Shown: positions 47,601 through 53,400 of the stretch, in pieces
Layout: each line of letters begins with the position of its first letter
Numbering within the stretch: position 1 is the stretch's first letter
NCBI RefSeq assembly: GCF_023078275.1
Contig: NC_062980.1
Location: forward strand, 6,746,401-6,810,400
DNA: 64,000 bases
Source: Leguminivora glycinivorella
Taxonomy: Eukaryota; Arthropoda; Insecta; Lepidoptera; Tortricidae
Reading direction: 5' to 3'
Program-made: the position numbers and the translations under genes
Notes under the pieces: model-generated
Databases searched by the model: none
Told to the model about the DNA's origin: nothing
The model's input: only the letters and a program-made list of their open reading frames with translations

Positions 47601-49793
47601 TATAATATAAATATGTACATATTTTAAATACAGGCAACAGCCCTTTGTAAATTTTTATATTTAAAATTGTAATATTTTTACTGGTATGCTCCAGTTGATC
47701 AGAGTAATTGGCCTAGTGTTCCATAAGGCTCGAATCCTGCTGGAGGTGAACATATTTCATAAAGTTTCTGTAGTATCACTTGCAGACATTTCTACTTGCA
47801 TATGAACATTTTAAGTTATAATGGCTAAATAAAGGTTATTATGACTAATGCATAGGAATGGTCATAAAGAATCACTACATAGTATAAAACAAAGTCACTT
47901 TTTCTGTCCCTATGTCCCTATGTCCCTATGTCCCTTTGTATGCTTAAATCTTTGAAACTACGCAACGGATTTTGATGCGGTTTTTTTTAATAGATAGAGT
48001 GATTCAAGAGGAAGGTTTATATGTATAATAACATCCATTAAATAGTGGAGAAGTACTGTTATTTTTGAGGTTTCTAATGTGATGTCGTAAATAATTACAT
48101 GCGGGTAGATTATATTTATTTGTCTACCCAGAACATTTATATAAATTAATATCGGGTAGTTTTGTGTTGTTTACATCTCCGGTGACATTTTGCTGGGACG
48201 TCAGTCTTCCGCGACCACGGCCAGTGCAACCTGGCCGAAACGTTGGGAAAAAAGGTAAAAATAATGTTAATTAATCGCATTCGACCTGTATGTGACTTTA
48301 AATATGTGTACAAAGCGCGAGAACTTAGTGTTATCTTGATAAGGGATAGGGATAGCGATAGGGATAGCGATATCACTACATAGTATAAAACAAAGTCGCT
48401 TTCTCTGTCCCTATGTCCCTTTGTATGCTAAAATCTTTGAAACTACGCAACGGATTTTGATGCGGTTTTTTTTTTAATAGATAGAGTTATTCAAGAGGAA
48501 GGTTTATATGTATAATAACATCCATTAAATAGTGGAGAAGTACTGTTATTTTTGAGGTTTCTAATGTGATGTCGTAAATAATTACATGCGGGTAGATTAT
48601 ATTTATTTGTCTACCCCGAACATTTATATAAATTAATATCGGGTAGTTTTGTGTTGTTTACATCTCCGGTGACATTTTGCTGGGACGTCAGAGTTCCGCG
48701 ACCACGGCCAGTGCAACCTGGCCGAAACGTTGGGAAAAAAGGTAAAAATAATGTTAATTAATCGCTTTCGACCTGTATGTGACTTTAAATATGTGTACAA
48801 AGCGCGAGAACTTAGTGTTATCTTGATAAGGGATAGGGATAGCGATAGGGATAGCGATAGGGATAGCGATAGGGATAGCGATAGGGATAGCGATAGGGAT
48901 AGCGATAGGGATAGCGATAGCCATAGCGTTAGCGATAGCGATAGGGATAGAGATAGGGATACGGATACGGAAACGGATACGGATACGGATAATATGGGTA
49001 TCGTTAGAGGGATACGGATAACCGGTCGGCGGTCTCTTACAATCAAAGTGCTCTAAGACGATCGTTGTTTGCTTGCTTGAAGATTACGTTTGCGATAAGT
49101 ATAAGCAAAATGTAAAAAATTGTAAGGGATAATAGAAAAAAGTACTTTTTACCCACCGATCATATAGTGTCGAAATACGGGCTATGTGGGATGTTTATAA
49201 AGGTTTCCCCAGCGTATATAGAATTACCTACGCTGTGGTCGATGTGTAATATTTCTACAATCATTTCAAGCAAAAGTATTATGTGCAATCGAAATAATCG
49301 CAGATAAATATACCAGAGAAACCTAAGGATCCAAATGAAAATCTTAATGAATACTTTTATTACGCGGGCGAAGCCGCGGGTAAAAGCTAGTGTTCAATAA
49401 AAGCATGCAAAGCAGCATATAAATATCTGAATAGAAAAGTAAGTAAGTTTAGTTTGTCTGTTCAAAGATACCTGTTAGATAACTTAAAACAAAAAAAAAT
49501 TTGCCAATTTTATAGTAGAAACTTAATTTTTGAGCAGCTCCTGAATGCATAATTTGAAATATTTTTATACAGTGATAGAGAAGATTAAAGTATAAAAACA
49601 CAATCCACCAATTCCATATTAAGACTTGAGTCATTAAAGATACAAAGACATCAGTTTCCTTAATAAAGGTTAACATAATGTGGGGTACTTCAAGGTACTT
49701 CGCGCTCACCTGAAACTTCTCAAAGTGTTCACGCTCGGCGTCCAGACTGTTCTTCTTCAGCTGGAGGACACGGGGCAAAGAAAGGGACGCCAT
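1..49793 (-). CDS. Hip1: Huntingtin-interacting protein 1 orthologue, 3' end outside window
   Basis: Clathrin-coat adaptor that links PIP2-rich membrane and clathrin to actin. Exons in transcript order: 1A 49793-49710, 2 13985-13875, 3 9421-9269, 4 8755-8598, 5 8219-8158, 6 8048-7871, 7 7372-7252, 8 6923-6816, 9 5613-5492, 10 4265-4169, 11 3976-3913, 12 3467-3358, 13 2993-2893, 14 2045-1637, 15 1401-529, 16 306-1 (cut by the window). All have AG/GT borders and compatible phases, giving 1019 codons with no stop. Residues are numbered from exon 1A. The N-terminus carries NSLDAEREHFEKFQ, as in HIP1R. ANTH is about residues 28-290 and coiled coil runs from about 349 onward. The I/LWEQ actin-binding domain is not in the window. 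The residue order and exon joins match my memory of animal HIP1/HIP1R closely, so identity is firm; exact splice choices are read from sequence only. Confidence 0.93.
2565..2775. mobile_element. GC-rich foldback MITE in Hip1 intron 13
   Basis: Inverted arms at about 2579-2638 and 2708-2757 pair over some 50 bp (gcgttagcggagcg and tgatagcggtgcgccgga with their complements). The left arm carries an 11-base extra segment. The GC content is far above the surrounding intron. ORF-like reading frames on both strands here are a by-product of the palindrome. Confidence 0.65.
3062..3332 (-). mobile_element. 5'-truncated RTE-type LINE fragment with target-site duplication
   Basis: The insert 3072-3322 is flanked by the direct repeat ATAAAGTACT (3062-3071 and 3323-3332). 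On the minus strand it encodes WAKITTEWQPRPKREPGRPR, then MRWRNALDSFLKEW. This is the C-terminal tail typical of RTE-class endonuclease/reverse transcriptases. The 3' end runs into an ATA-rich tail. It lies only about 25 bp from the exon 12 donor of Hip1. Confidence 0.75.
3597..3785. repeat. Dispersed repeat, copy A
   Basis: Begins ttgacaatttgggccatatt and ends at ttatatatgtctttgat. It is about 190 bp and nearly identical to the copy at 62161-62353 in the same orientation. Family not recognised; no coding capacity. Confidence 0.7.
4799..5061. mobile_element. Two nested MITEs
   Basis: The outer element has terminal inverted repeats ggcccgtttctcgaaaggta and its complement at 5042-5061. Inside it, 4898-5040 is a second element. 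Its inverted ends are acagtcaaccaattgga and tccaattggttgac, and it is related to copies at 5938-6066 and 23330-23460. The inner one interrupts the outer inverted repeat, so it arrived later. Confidence 0.7.
5938..6066. mobile_element. MITE, acagtcaaccaat family
   Basis: Ends acagtcaaccaatttgaatc and gattcaaattggt are inverted. The element includes ctaggccactgtag and tctagagtggcctag, as in the copies at 4898-5040 and 23330-23460. Confidence 0.65.
6095..6290 (-). mobile_element. LINE 3'-end fragment
   Basis: Shares tggacgcctgc, ggttacggtgaccgctttcc and catgcgcgttgcca blocks with the fragments at 33160-33430 and 37170-37440, which encode a reverse-transcriptase tail. This copy retains mainly the 3' non-coding end. 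Confidence 0.55.
6293..6537 (+). repeat. Short copy of gtgtcgggccacgctc repeat
   Basis: Begins aaccaagagcgtgtcgggcc, contains a cggacgga/cagacaga tetranucleotide run before catggcgaaactataagggt, and ends cgaaaccctaaaaa. It is an internally deleted copy of the ~545-bp repeats at 16684-17233 and 46557-47098. Confidence 0.7.
6816..6923 (-). CDS. Hip1: Hip1 exon 8: linker with possible clathrin box
   Basis: This 36-codon exon (residues 290-325) links ANTH to the coiled coil. It keeps the TPVVSIPEPPPDE stretch equivalent to the PVVVIP segment of HIP1/HIP1R. LIDTSD follows at about 316-321, in the position of the vertebrate clathrin-box LMDMD. The match to the clathrin-box consensus is only partial. 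I saw no DPF or FxDxF AP-2-binding motif here or in exon 9. Donor gtaaat, acceptor ttacag. Confidence 0.85.
7252..13985 (-). CDS. Hip1: Hip1 exons 2-7: ANTH domain
   Basis: These six exons encode the phosphoinositide-binding ANTH domain. Exon 2 holds the diagnostic PIP2 motif K-x9-K-x-K-H at residues K34, K44, K46 and H47. Exon 3 gives the helix ending WKFCHVTHKLLREGHP. Exon 4 gives the stretch through FHARNPRFPG and DVNN. Exon 5 gives FQLCVELFDYMDD. Exon 6 gives GQCRLAALIP and LLFRLHASLPADTLAGHRER. Exon 7 gives RFRQQFKKLSSFYKHASSLQ and PLLPSNPPNFL. All have direct counterparts in vertebrate HIP1/HIP1R. Exon phases are 0, 0, 2, 1, 2 and 0 at the 3' ends and join cleanly. Exons 3 and 6 each have a second copy just downstream (listed separately). 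Confidence 0.93.
7645..7828 (-). other. Hip1: Tandem copy of Hip1 exon 6 (candidate mutually exclusive exon 6')
   Basis: From about 7816 to 7645 this is a copy of exon 6. It is open in the same frame, encodes QCRLAALIPCAQDSSQIYDC and LLFRLHASLPADTLAGHRER, and ends at GAGAG then gtattt. Excluding the start, the copies differ by one amino-acid change (Gly to Leu before QCRLA) and about seven synonymous changes. If the AG at 7829-7830 is used, the exon is 184 nt, phases 1 to 2, identical to exon 6 phases plus two codons, with LGFFGERANS for LGNARANS. Only 42 nt separate it from the exon 6 donor, too short for an intron, so use would have to be either/or. The acceptor is weak. Confidence 0.6.
9152..9247 (-). 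pseudogene. Hip1: Tandem copy of Hip1 exon 3 (alternative or decayed exon 3')
   Basis: This second copy of exon 3 begins 21 bp past the exon 3 donor. It reads FYHMTHKLLREWLLDDDSQR then HIGMIQNLGKLW, 32 open codons in phase 0 after an AG at 9248-9249, with a GT (gtgcat) at the 3' end. In the last 17 codons twelve differ from exon 3, all synonymously. Relative to exon 3 it lacks the first ~17 codons. The codon aligned with the Lys of WKF is TAG, which doubles as the possible acceptor. GHPACL is replaced by a shorter WLLD, two codons fewer. The acceptor has no good pyrimidine tract, so it may be newly dead. Confidence 0.6.
9977..10111. mobile_element. MITE with agtgcgttttcaca ends, copy 1
   Basis: Terminal inverted repeats agtgcgttttcacattatcc / tgtgaaaacgcact with a palindromic ccgatatcgga core on each side. 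It is flanked by TTA-like bases. Two more copies lie at 10745-10879 and 12920-13053. Confidence 0.75.
10745..10879. mobile_element. MITE with agtgcgttttcaca ends, copy 2 (left arm)
   Basis: Same ends as copy 1, nested in the left arm of the long inverted-repeat element, at a position mirrored by copy 3. Confidence 0.75.
11104..11531. mobile_element. hAT-like non-autonomous element with 8-bp target duplication
   Basis: Element 11112-11523 begins TAGGGATG and ends CATCCCTA. It is flanked by ATTGTAGC at 11104-11111 and 11524-11531, the 8-bp duplication typical of hAT. The interior is rich in gcattcgc hexamers in both orientations. It interrupts the left arm of the long inverted-repeat element; the uninterrupted right arm shows the empty site. 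Confidence 0.85.
11577..12290 (-). mobile_element. 5'-truncated RTE-like LINE reverse-transcriptase tail
   Basis: The minus-strand frame 12285-11584 reads FKYLGCTVTDTNTREEEID, YKTVIRPILMYGCETWTL, HRLRWLGHVLRMEDDRGAKR and GRPRYRWGDAVEADL, then a stop. These are hallmark C-terminal motifs of RTE-type endonuclease/reverse transcriptases. The catalytic domain is missing. The 3' end is a short (AAGT)n tail. It sits in the core of the long inverted-repeat element. Confidence 0.8.
12370..12615 (+). pseudogene. Broken C-terminal Cys-rich (CXC/TSO1-like) domain
   Basis: The plus frame reads TEWG, stop, TRRGDGI, stop, then KPVTTNDPVAPDS, CKTGCGVRCGCRKAG and CFSVCGVCSGACTNG before TAG at about 12613. 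The spaced cysteines and GCRKAG core resemble the tesmin/TSO1-type CXC domain. That domain ends many repetitive insect ORFs, which from memory also have an EWGW segment just upstream. Two TGA codons break it, so only a relic remains. It is the only non-LINE coding trace in the core of the long inverted-repeat element and may be what is left of its own gene. Confidence 0.55.
12920..13053. mobile_element. MITE with agtgcgttttcaca ends, copy 3 (right arm)
   Basis: Mirror image of the copy at 10745-10879. The terminal base of the right end is altered (cgcagtaa). Confidence 0.75.
14862..15298. repeat. ~435-bp dispersed repeat, copy A
   Basis: Starts aatagttatttgttatacaa and ends ccgagctagggaggggaaaa. 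It is nearly identical to 61042-61479 in the same orientation. It contains an internal palindrome (ttctatagttgaaccacgag / cgagaatagaatcc). Not recognised. Confidence 0.75.
15399..15539. mobile_element. Foldback MITE with gtacagtcacg ends
   Basis: About 60 bp at each end pair: ttgatccacttctagctcat on the left with atgagctagaagtggatcaa on the right, and gtacagtcacg with cgtgactgtac. Confidence 0.7.
16361..16457. mobile_element. Small palindromic MITE
   Basis: tacagtggattacaaagaga pairs with its near complement at 16436-16457, and ccactttttcaccttat with ataaggtgaaaaagtgg. A partial relative is at about 59053-59112. Confidence 0.65.
16684..17233 (+). repeat. Full-length gtgtcgggccacgctc repeat
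   Basis: About 545 bp from aaaccggccaagagcgtgtc to acggaaccctaaaaa. Its ends are short inverted repeats (agggttccgt / acggaaccct). A (GGAC)n run lies near the 3' end. It matches 46557-47098 nearly base for base. It directly abuts the large palindrome that starts at 17232. The class is not certain. Confidence 0.75.
17232..19500. repeat. 2.3-kb inverted repeat built from ~0.5-kb units
   Basis: The left arm 17232 to about 18308 and right arm about 18389 to 19500 are near-perfect reverse complements (ends aaaagctgca / tgcagctttt; centre gtctgcaacgaaaaac / gtttttcgttgcagac) around an ~80-bp spacer. Each arm holds two full diverged tandem units and part of a third. Each unit carries a cccttaggaNNccgagcg-type block and an aatcggatcagtagttttta block, about 480-500 bp apart. 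No coding frame of note. It lies in the Hip1 intron between exons 1B and 2, so the pre-mRNA would contain a long hairpin. Confidence 0.85.
20930..21056. mobile_element. Palindromic MITE
   Basis: gacgtacctactgcagtcgt and ctgtttagattgataaaggg pair with ccctttcactcaatctaaac and agtaagtaggtc. Confidence 0.55.
21215..21800 (-). mobile_element. 5'-truncated CR1/Jockey-type LINE 3' end
   Basis: The minus strand encodes NAWFEDLARKRVKTFTRK, LPTTHLLRHQNKLLLPASRI and IKIFNKLPDAIKNIENDKKM, then LLIDKCYYSLNEYLND and a stop at about 21461. This is the conserved tail of lepidopteran non-LTR reverse transcriptases. A ~230-bp 3'UTR follows and ends in a (TTGAA)n tail at about 21225-21245. The catalytic part is absent. 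Confidence 0.75.
21905..22012. mobile_element. Small MITE with ccacttgcaccaa ends
   Basis: ccacttgcaccaa at 21905 and ttggtgcaagtgg at 22000-22012 are inverted repeats. It ends about 35 bp from the donor of Hip1 exon 1B. Confidence 0.65.
22053..22088 (-). CDS. Hip1: Hip1 alternative first exon 1B
   Basis: The ATG at 22088-22086 opens MANPNDKRFHQL, followed by donor gtaagt in phase 0. It would therefore splice in frame to exon 2. This would replace the EREHFEK N-terminal helix with 12 unrelated residues and move transcription 27.7 kb downstream. The upstream sequence is mildly GC-rich with no TATA box. A possible acceptor (cgtttcag) lies about 60 bp upstream, so it could instead be an internal 5' exon. 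Position, frame and donor support it; there is no homology to confirm it. Confidence 0.5.
23330..23460. mobile_element. Degenerate MITE, acagtcaaccaat family
   Basis: An eroded copy beginning acaatcaactaatttaaatc with ccactgtagaac inside and ggttctagagtggtc near the end, aligned to the copy at 5938-6066. Confidence 0.55.
24352..24812 (+). repeat. Dispersed repeat carrying a SINE insertion
   Basis: gcagtgcacgaaataaagca at about 24352 through gacgtcactcctcattattt to about 24486, resuming after the SINE at 24753 with aaattagcaaatcgttttga and ending at ctagccta. The same element without the SINE is at 56416-56655, and a third copy at 61478-61712. Confidence 0.7.
24487..24752 (-). mobile_element. 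tRNA-derived SINE, copy 1
   Basis: On the minus strand the head is gacgactggtctggctcagt with a box A (tggctcagtcgg) and box B (ggttcgaatcc), followed by a conserved body and an (AAAT)n tail. It disrupts the repeat at 24352-24812. Confidence 0.8.
25140..25575. repeat. Dispersed repeat with internal ~150-bp tandem duplication
   Basis: gtgtcgccatctag ... gcgaaagaattct ... cacacgagatggcgcgc occurs twice, at about 25189-25282 and 25337-25430. It is followed by a cgaaaattcgcgttttccgg tail common in moth repeats. Class not determined. Confidence 0.6.
26557..26702. mobile_element. MITE with gtacagtcaccg ends
   Basis: gtacagtcaccgtcataggtgatcatttc-type left end pairs with gaaatcatcacttatt and ccggtgactgtac on the right. 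Inner arms are ctgtaccttgtc / gacaaggtacag. Confidence 0.7.
28142..29292 (+). pseudogene. LINE ORF1-like gene with a frameshift
   Basis: The first frame from ATG 28142 reads MADSKQGQPIVNEFLAFLQE to a coiled segment (LREEIKCLRI) and a Pro/Arg-rich stretch. At about 28740-28770 the sensible reading moves to another frame: QRAYADVVGESV, DEEGFTLVQKKSKARR, ALYVSRLHYSAGADEVVEYV and FWPKGVLFRRFRGNLPNP, stop at 29290-29292. The second half resembles ORF1 proteins of lepidopteran CR1/Jockey-type LINEs. No reverse transcriptase follows. A short AT-rich 3'UTR ends in an (AAAT)n tail at about 29405-29435. So it looks like an ORF1-only derivative, now broken. Confidence 0.65.
31347..31601. mobile_element. 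MITE with cactgagagaaaa ends
   Basis: cactgagagaaaata at about 31349 and atttttctcagtg at about 31587 are inverted. Between them are several aacaagt/cttgtt blocks in opposing directions. Confidence 0.55.
33160..33430 (-). mobile_element. LINE 3'-end fragment
   Basis: Carries ggtggcaaacaagtatacgg, cgcctgatg and gcggtcaccgtaacctatgg, as at 37170. The minus strand retains FLMGWQRACDT, a fragment of the reverse-transcriptase tail. Confidence 0.6.
34718..35014 (-). mobile_element. RTE-type LINE C-terminal fragment
   Basis: The minus strand encodes IGKRMLKIKVDGWRGRGKPK and QRWMDCVKEDMRKK, the typical C-terminal block of RTE-type reverse transcriptases. Both ends are truncated. Confidence 0.65.
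35640..36330. repeat. GC-richer repeat-derived segment, unresolved
   Basis: Contains ccggacctttgggaggc, also found in the LINE fragment at 3115-3135, followed by a Pro/Thr-coding frame without recognisable domains. Likely LINE-derived. The base composition differs sharply from the flanking intron. Confidence 0.4.
37170..37440 (-). mobile_element. LINE reverse-transcriptase tail and 3'UTR
   Basis: The minus strand encodes WSRTVRFQRNFLPRTLRLWN, ELPVEVFP and FFKKGVYKFLMGRQRAC. This is the conserved C-terminus of lepidopteran non-LTR elements. It is followed by the gcggtcaccgtaacctatgg 3' sequence shared with 6095-6290 and 33160-33430. Confidence 0.7.
41790..42715. repeat. Element with seven ~56-bp units containing CCTAACCTAACC
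   Basis: Seven units end (cctac) at about 42050, 42105, 42161, 42213, 42270, 42325 and 42382. Each has two or three CCTAA pentamers, then tttctgatagcagtttcatt and a cagggggtcacagttct block. The flanks are made of short phrases such as catttgcccgaat on the left and tggcaaatgaaattctggca on the right, which are roughly inverted. TTAGG/CCTAA is the canonical insect telomere unit, but here it is embedded in a longer minisatellite. Confidence 0.7.
45243..45412. mobile_element. MITE with ~38-bp inverted ends
   Basis: tcactatatgagataaggtg...gggtaattccgaa at the left pairs with ttcggaattaccctaaggca...tgatagtga at the right. Confidence 0.65.
45911..46005 (-). mobile_element. tRNA-derived SINE, truncated copy 2
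   Basis: Only the tRNA-like head and the first part of the body are present (tgagctagaccggtcgtc to cacatcacacaaataaatg). Box B ggttcgaatcc, as its complement, is intact. Confidence 0.75.
46557..47098 (+). repeat. Full-length gtgtcgggccacgctc repeat, second copy
   Basis: Near-identical to 16684-17233, with a shorter GGAC/AGAC run and a small duplication (ttgactaaatgactac) before the terminal ggaaccctaaaa. Confidence 0.75.
47872..49390 (+). mobile_element. Helitron-like element with duplicated 5' half and minisatellite
   Basis: Begins TC (tcactacatagtataaaac) after an A and ends CTAG before a T, the insertion pattern of Helitrons. Just before CTAG is a hairpin-forming gcgggcgaagccgcggg. A second TC start occurs at 48373 after an A. 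The segments 47872-48360 and 48373-48850 are near-identical tandem copies, each with caacggattttgatgcggtt and gtgcaacctggccgaaacg. From about 48833 to 48990 an (AGCGATAGGGAT)n array follows. No helicase is encoded, so it is non-autonomous. Confidence 0.75.
49710..49793 (-). CDS. Hip1: Hip1 first coding exon 1A
   Basis: The ATG at 49793-49791 begins MASLSLPRVLQLKKNSLDAE and the 28-codon exon ends KFQ before donor gtgagc, phase 0. The SLDAEREHFEK segment matches the HIP1R N-terminus (SLEAEREQFDK), so this is the ancestral start. It lies 674 bp from the Ssrp1 ATG on the other strand. Confidence 0.88.
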
Positions 49794-50467
49794 GAGTCAG
49801 ATACATGCGAAGAACTGGCGGCAGGAAATCCAAAAACACTGGTATTTTCAAATTGCAGTGGAAACACGACTGAATAATAAACTATTCATACGTCGGAACA
49901 ACGATTACACTTATTATATTGTTATAAATATTACGTTTATTTTGTTAACACTGGGTTTGTATCTATATATAAATCGGAAAGTGTTTTTTTTCGTGTTACT
50001 TCGAAGTCAGTATCACATCACACACTTCCTACTGCACCACCACCGACCGTCCGTATACTATACACACATCTGTCAAAATTTGGATGATTGAAAAGAAGCC
50101 GAACAATACAAAACAATCGCACGAAACGAAACGCAACCGCAGCGAACGCACTTTCCGAACGCAGATTTGGAACGTACTGCAAGACCGGAACGAGGAGCGA
50201 GCGAGAAAGAGCACTTAAAGCTGCCTATATGTCGATAAATTCCTATCGATATTCCGGTTTAAAAAAACCGGAAAAACATTGGCAGCCCTAAAACCAGAGA
50301 CAAATAGAAATGACAATTGAATTATCATTCATTCATTCATTCACTCACTCAACACTGACATTGACATTCGTGCTGTGCTATTGCCGCCTGTTAAAATTTT
50401 GTTTGGTGCACGTTTATCTAACAAGCGGCGTGGTTTCAAGTGATTTTATCCCATATTAAGGTTTAAA
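49794..50467. promoter_or_regulatory. Divergent Hip1/Ssrp1 promoter region with DRE-like box
   Basis: This 674-bp head-to-head interval must hold the 5'UTR and promoter of both genes. TATCGATA at 50244-50251, with a nearby GTCGATAAA half-site at about 50231, matches the Drosophila DNA-replication-related element bound by DREF. That would suit a replication/chromatin gene such as Ssrp1. No TATA box is evident at a sensible distance, consistent with a housekeeping promoter. ATTC(A) repeats occur at 50326-50345. The DRE role is inferred from the motif alone. Confidence 0.6.
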
Positions 50468-53400
50468 ATGGAATTCTTAGAATATAATGATGTCTCTGCA
50501 GAGATCAAAGGAGCTATGGTAATAAAAGACCTTTGTTCAAGACCTTACTTTACTCTAATTATCAACTGTGTGTTTTCACATCTCAATTCCTCATTTTTAG
50601 GTGCCAGGGCGTTTAAAAATGACTGATCAGAATATTATATTCAAGAACAGCAAGACTGGAAAAGTGGAACAAATATCGTCTAACGACATTGAACTAGTGA
50701 ATTTCCAGAAATTCGTAGGATCTTGGGGCCTGAGAATATTCATGAAAAATGGTACACTGCACAGATACGGAGGCTTCAGGGAGGGGGTACGTACCTATTC
50801 CTACTAAAGATAAAGGAACTTTGAAATAAATTTTACTTTGTTTAACAATAAACTGTTATTTATTAACTATAGTGGCAACTACTCTTGCTAATGCTGAACA
50901 TTATCTTCCGTTCACAGGAACAAGAGAAAGTAGCCAAGTTCTTCAAATCAAACTACAACAAGGACATGCTGGAGAAGGAGCTATCCCTCAAAGGCTGGAA
51001 CTGGGGCACGGCCAAGTTCAACGGAGCAGTGCTCAGCTTCAATGTGGGGTCTAATACAGCCTTTGAAATCCCGTTGCATTATGTGTCGCAGTGTAATACG
51101 GGGAAGAATGAAGTTACACTTGAGTTTCATCAGGTAAGATAAGATAAATCTTTTTAGAGGTATTTTCCAGGGTTCAAGGATATATATCAATGGATATATA
51201 TCAAGATATGTATCCGATATATATCCAGCTAGGTTCGACGATATATATCAATATCGGATATTTATAATTTTTTTATAAATATTTCAATATAAAAATGGTT
51301 TTATAAAATGTTACATAGTTAAAAATATAGTTTTAGTGTTTGTTACTGTTTTGCTATTAAATTTTATGTTTTTATCACATTTTTCCTTATCTAAAGTAGT
51401 ATTCATAAATAATGCAACAAATAATAAAAGGCCTTCCATACAAAATGGATATATATCAAAGTTGATATATTTCTGATATATATCATAAATATCCGATATT
51501 TTGATATTTATTATAAATATCGGATATTTTCGAACCCTGGTATTTTCACATAACTGCTTCAAACATAATTGACGCTTGTGTTGATATTGTTTAGAAATGT
51601 TACAGTATAGTTTCTACATTAAGCCTTCTTAAACTTACCATGGGGCTTAGTTAATCTGTGTAAGAAATGTAAGAATGTCCCATAATATTATTGTATTTAA
51701 ACATGCTGTGTCAGGTTGTGATTAGGATGCTATTATGCTACATATAATAAACAGAATTTAAGTTCAGTGCATTTAACTAATCATTTATTATGCATCAATA
51801 AGTGGTACTATCATAGAAGGCTACATTTTAAATATGTTTATAAGAATTTGATGAATGTGAATAAATTTATTATTATTCAATTATAGGCGAGCAGCTATTC
51901 AGCTGATGAGCCTATATTGTCACACAGTGTCTCATGATTTATAGTTAGCAAAGTCATGTCACTATCTTATTATTTAAAAGCCACTTGTCTAGTCTGTTTT
52001 TAAACACATTCACTGAGGGAGCAGTAACAACACTATCCGGTAAACTGTTCCAAGCCCGCTACAACACTTTGAATTTGTTTTAAAGGTAACCCTTACCTTT
52101 AAAACAAATTTTATTGCAAACTTTTCTCTATAATTGACCAAATAACAAATCCTACTTCAGAATGACGACACACCAGCATCCCTAATGGAGATTCGTTTCC
52201 ACATCCCAACCAGTGAGTTAGCGGGCGACATGGATGCCGTAGAGGCCTTCCACCAGCAGGTCATGAACAAGGCCAGCGTTATCTCCGTCTCCGGTGATGC
52301 TATCGCCATCTTCAGAGAGTTACAGTGTCTTACACCTAGGTATGGCAAGATTTTAATTCATATATCTATGAATCAATGAAATTGTATACATTTCAGTAAA
52401 AATATGTTTTTATTAATGAAGTTTCAATATAGTTAATGCATATAAAATGAAGGTTTACCAAAATACTGATATAAAATTGACTTTTATGCATTGTTACTCA
52501 AAACTTCTAAATATCGTCAGTACTGTTAAAAAATCTCGTATCTCACGCTGCTCCTCAAAGTTAAAACGCAGTAAGTCTATATGCATTCCATACATACTTA
52601 CTACAATTTTCTTTTCATTGACAGACAAAGATACAAGTTTTTTTTTAAAGTAGTGACGATATGGTGCAATCATTCTTCTGTCATGTTAATCAACCAATAC
52701 TTTAAATAACATTAAGTAATAATAATGACCCATAAATAGTTTTTATTAATACTTTTTTTTTTACATACGCAAGTAGCAAATTCTGTTTACCACATTATTT
52801 TTCAGTGGTGTTCATTTCGTCTCGGAATTGATTTTTCAGTACAGATGGTGCTCTCAAGAAGTGGTTCATGTTTTTTCAGGTTGAAACTTCGGAGGGCCAT
52901 CTGTACTGAAAAAGGTCGTACGATACACGTGCGAAAAAGAAATTCGTAACTCGTGTTTTATCGGCACTCGTTTCGATCTTCCTCTTATTCGCACTTGTAT
53001 CGTAATGTACTCTTTCAATCTCGGTTTTTTTTTTACTTCTATACATTTATCATTTTAATTTTTTGACGACCGGTCTGACTCAGTCGGTAGTGACCCTGCC
53101 TGCTGAGCCGCGGTCCTGGGTTCGAATCCCGGTAAGGGCATTTATTTGTGATGAGCACAGATATTTGTTCCTGAGTAATGGATGTTTTCTATGTATATAA
53201 GTATGTATTTATCTATTTAAGTATGTATATCGTCGCTTAGCACCCATAGTACAAGCTTTGCTTAGTTTGGGGCTAACTTGATCTGTGTAAGGTGTCCCCA
53301 ATATTTATTTATTTATTTTATTTTATTTTAATGCATTATAATTGCCAGCAAGACCTTGTTTGCTATTTCTGAACATTTTTATCCAAGCTTTTATCTTTAT

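Noticed and set aside
48633..49046. Long Ser-Leu repeat protein on the minus strand and Asp-Arg-Ser repeat on the plus strand
   Set aside because: These are translations of the AGCGATAGGGAT minisatellite inside a Helitron-like element; all frames of such an array stay open.
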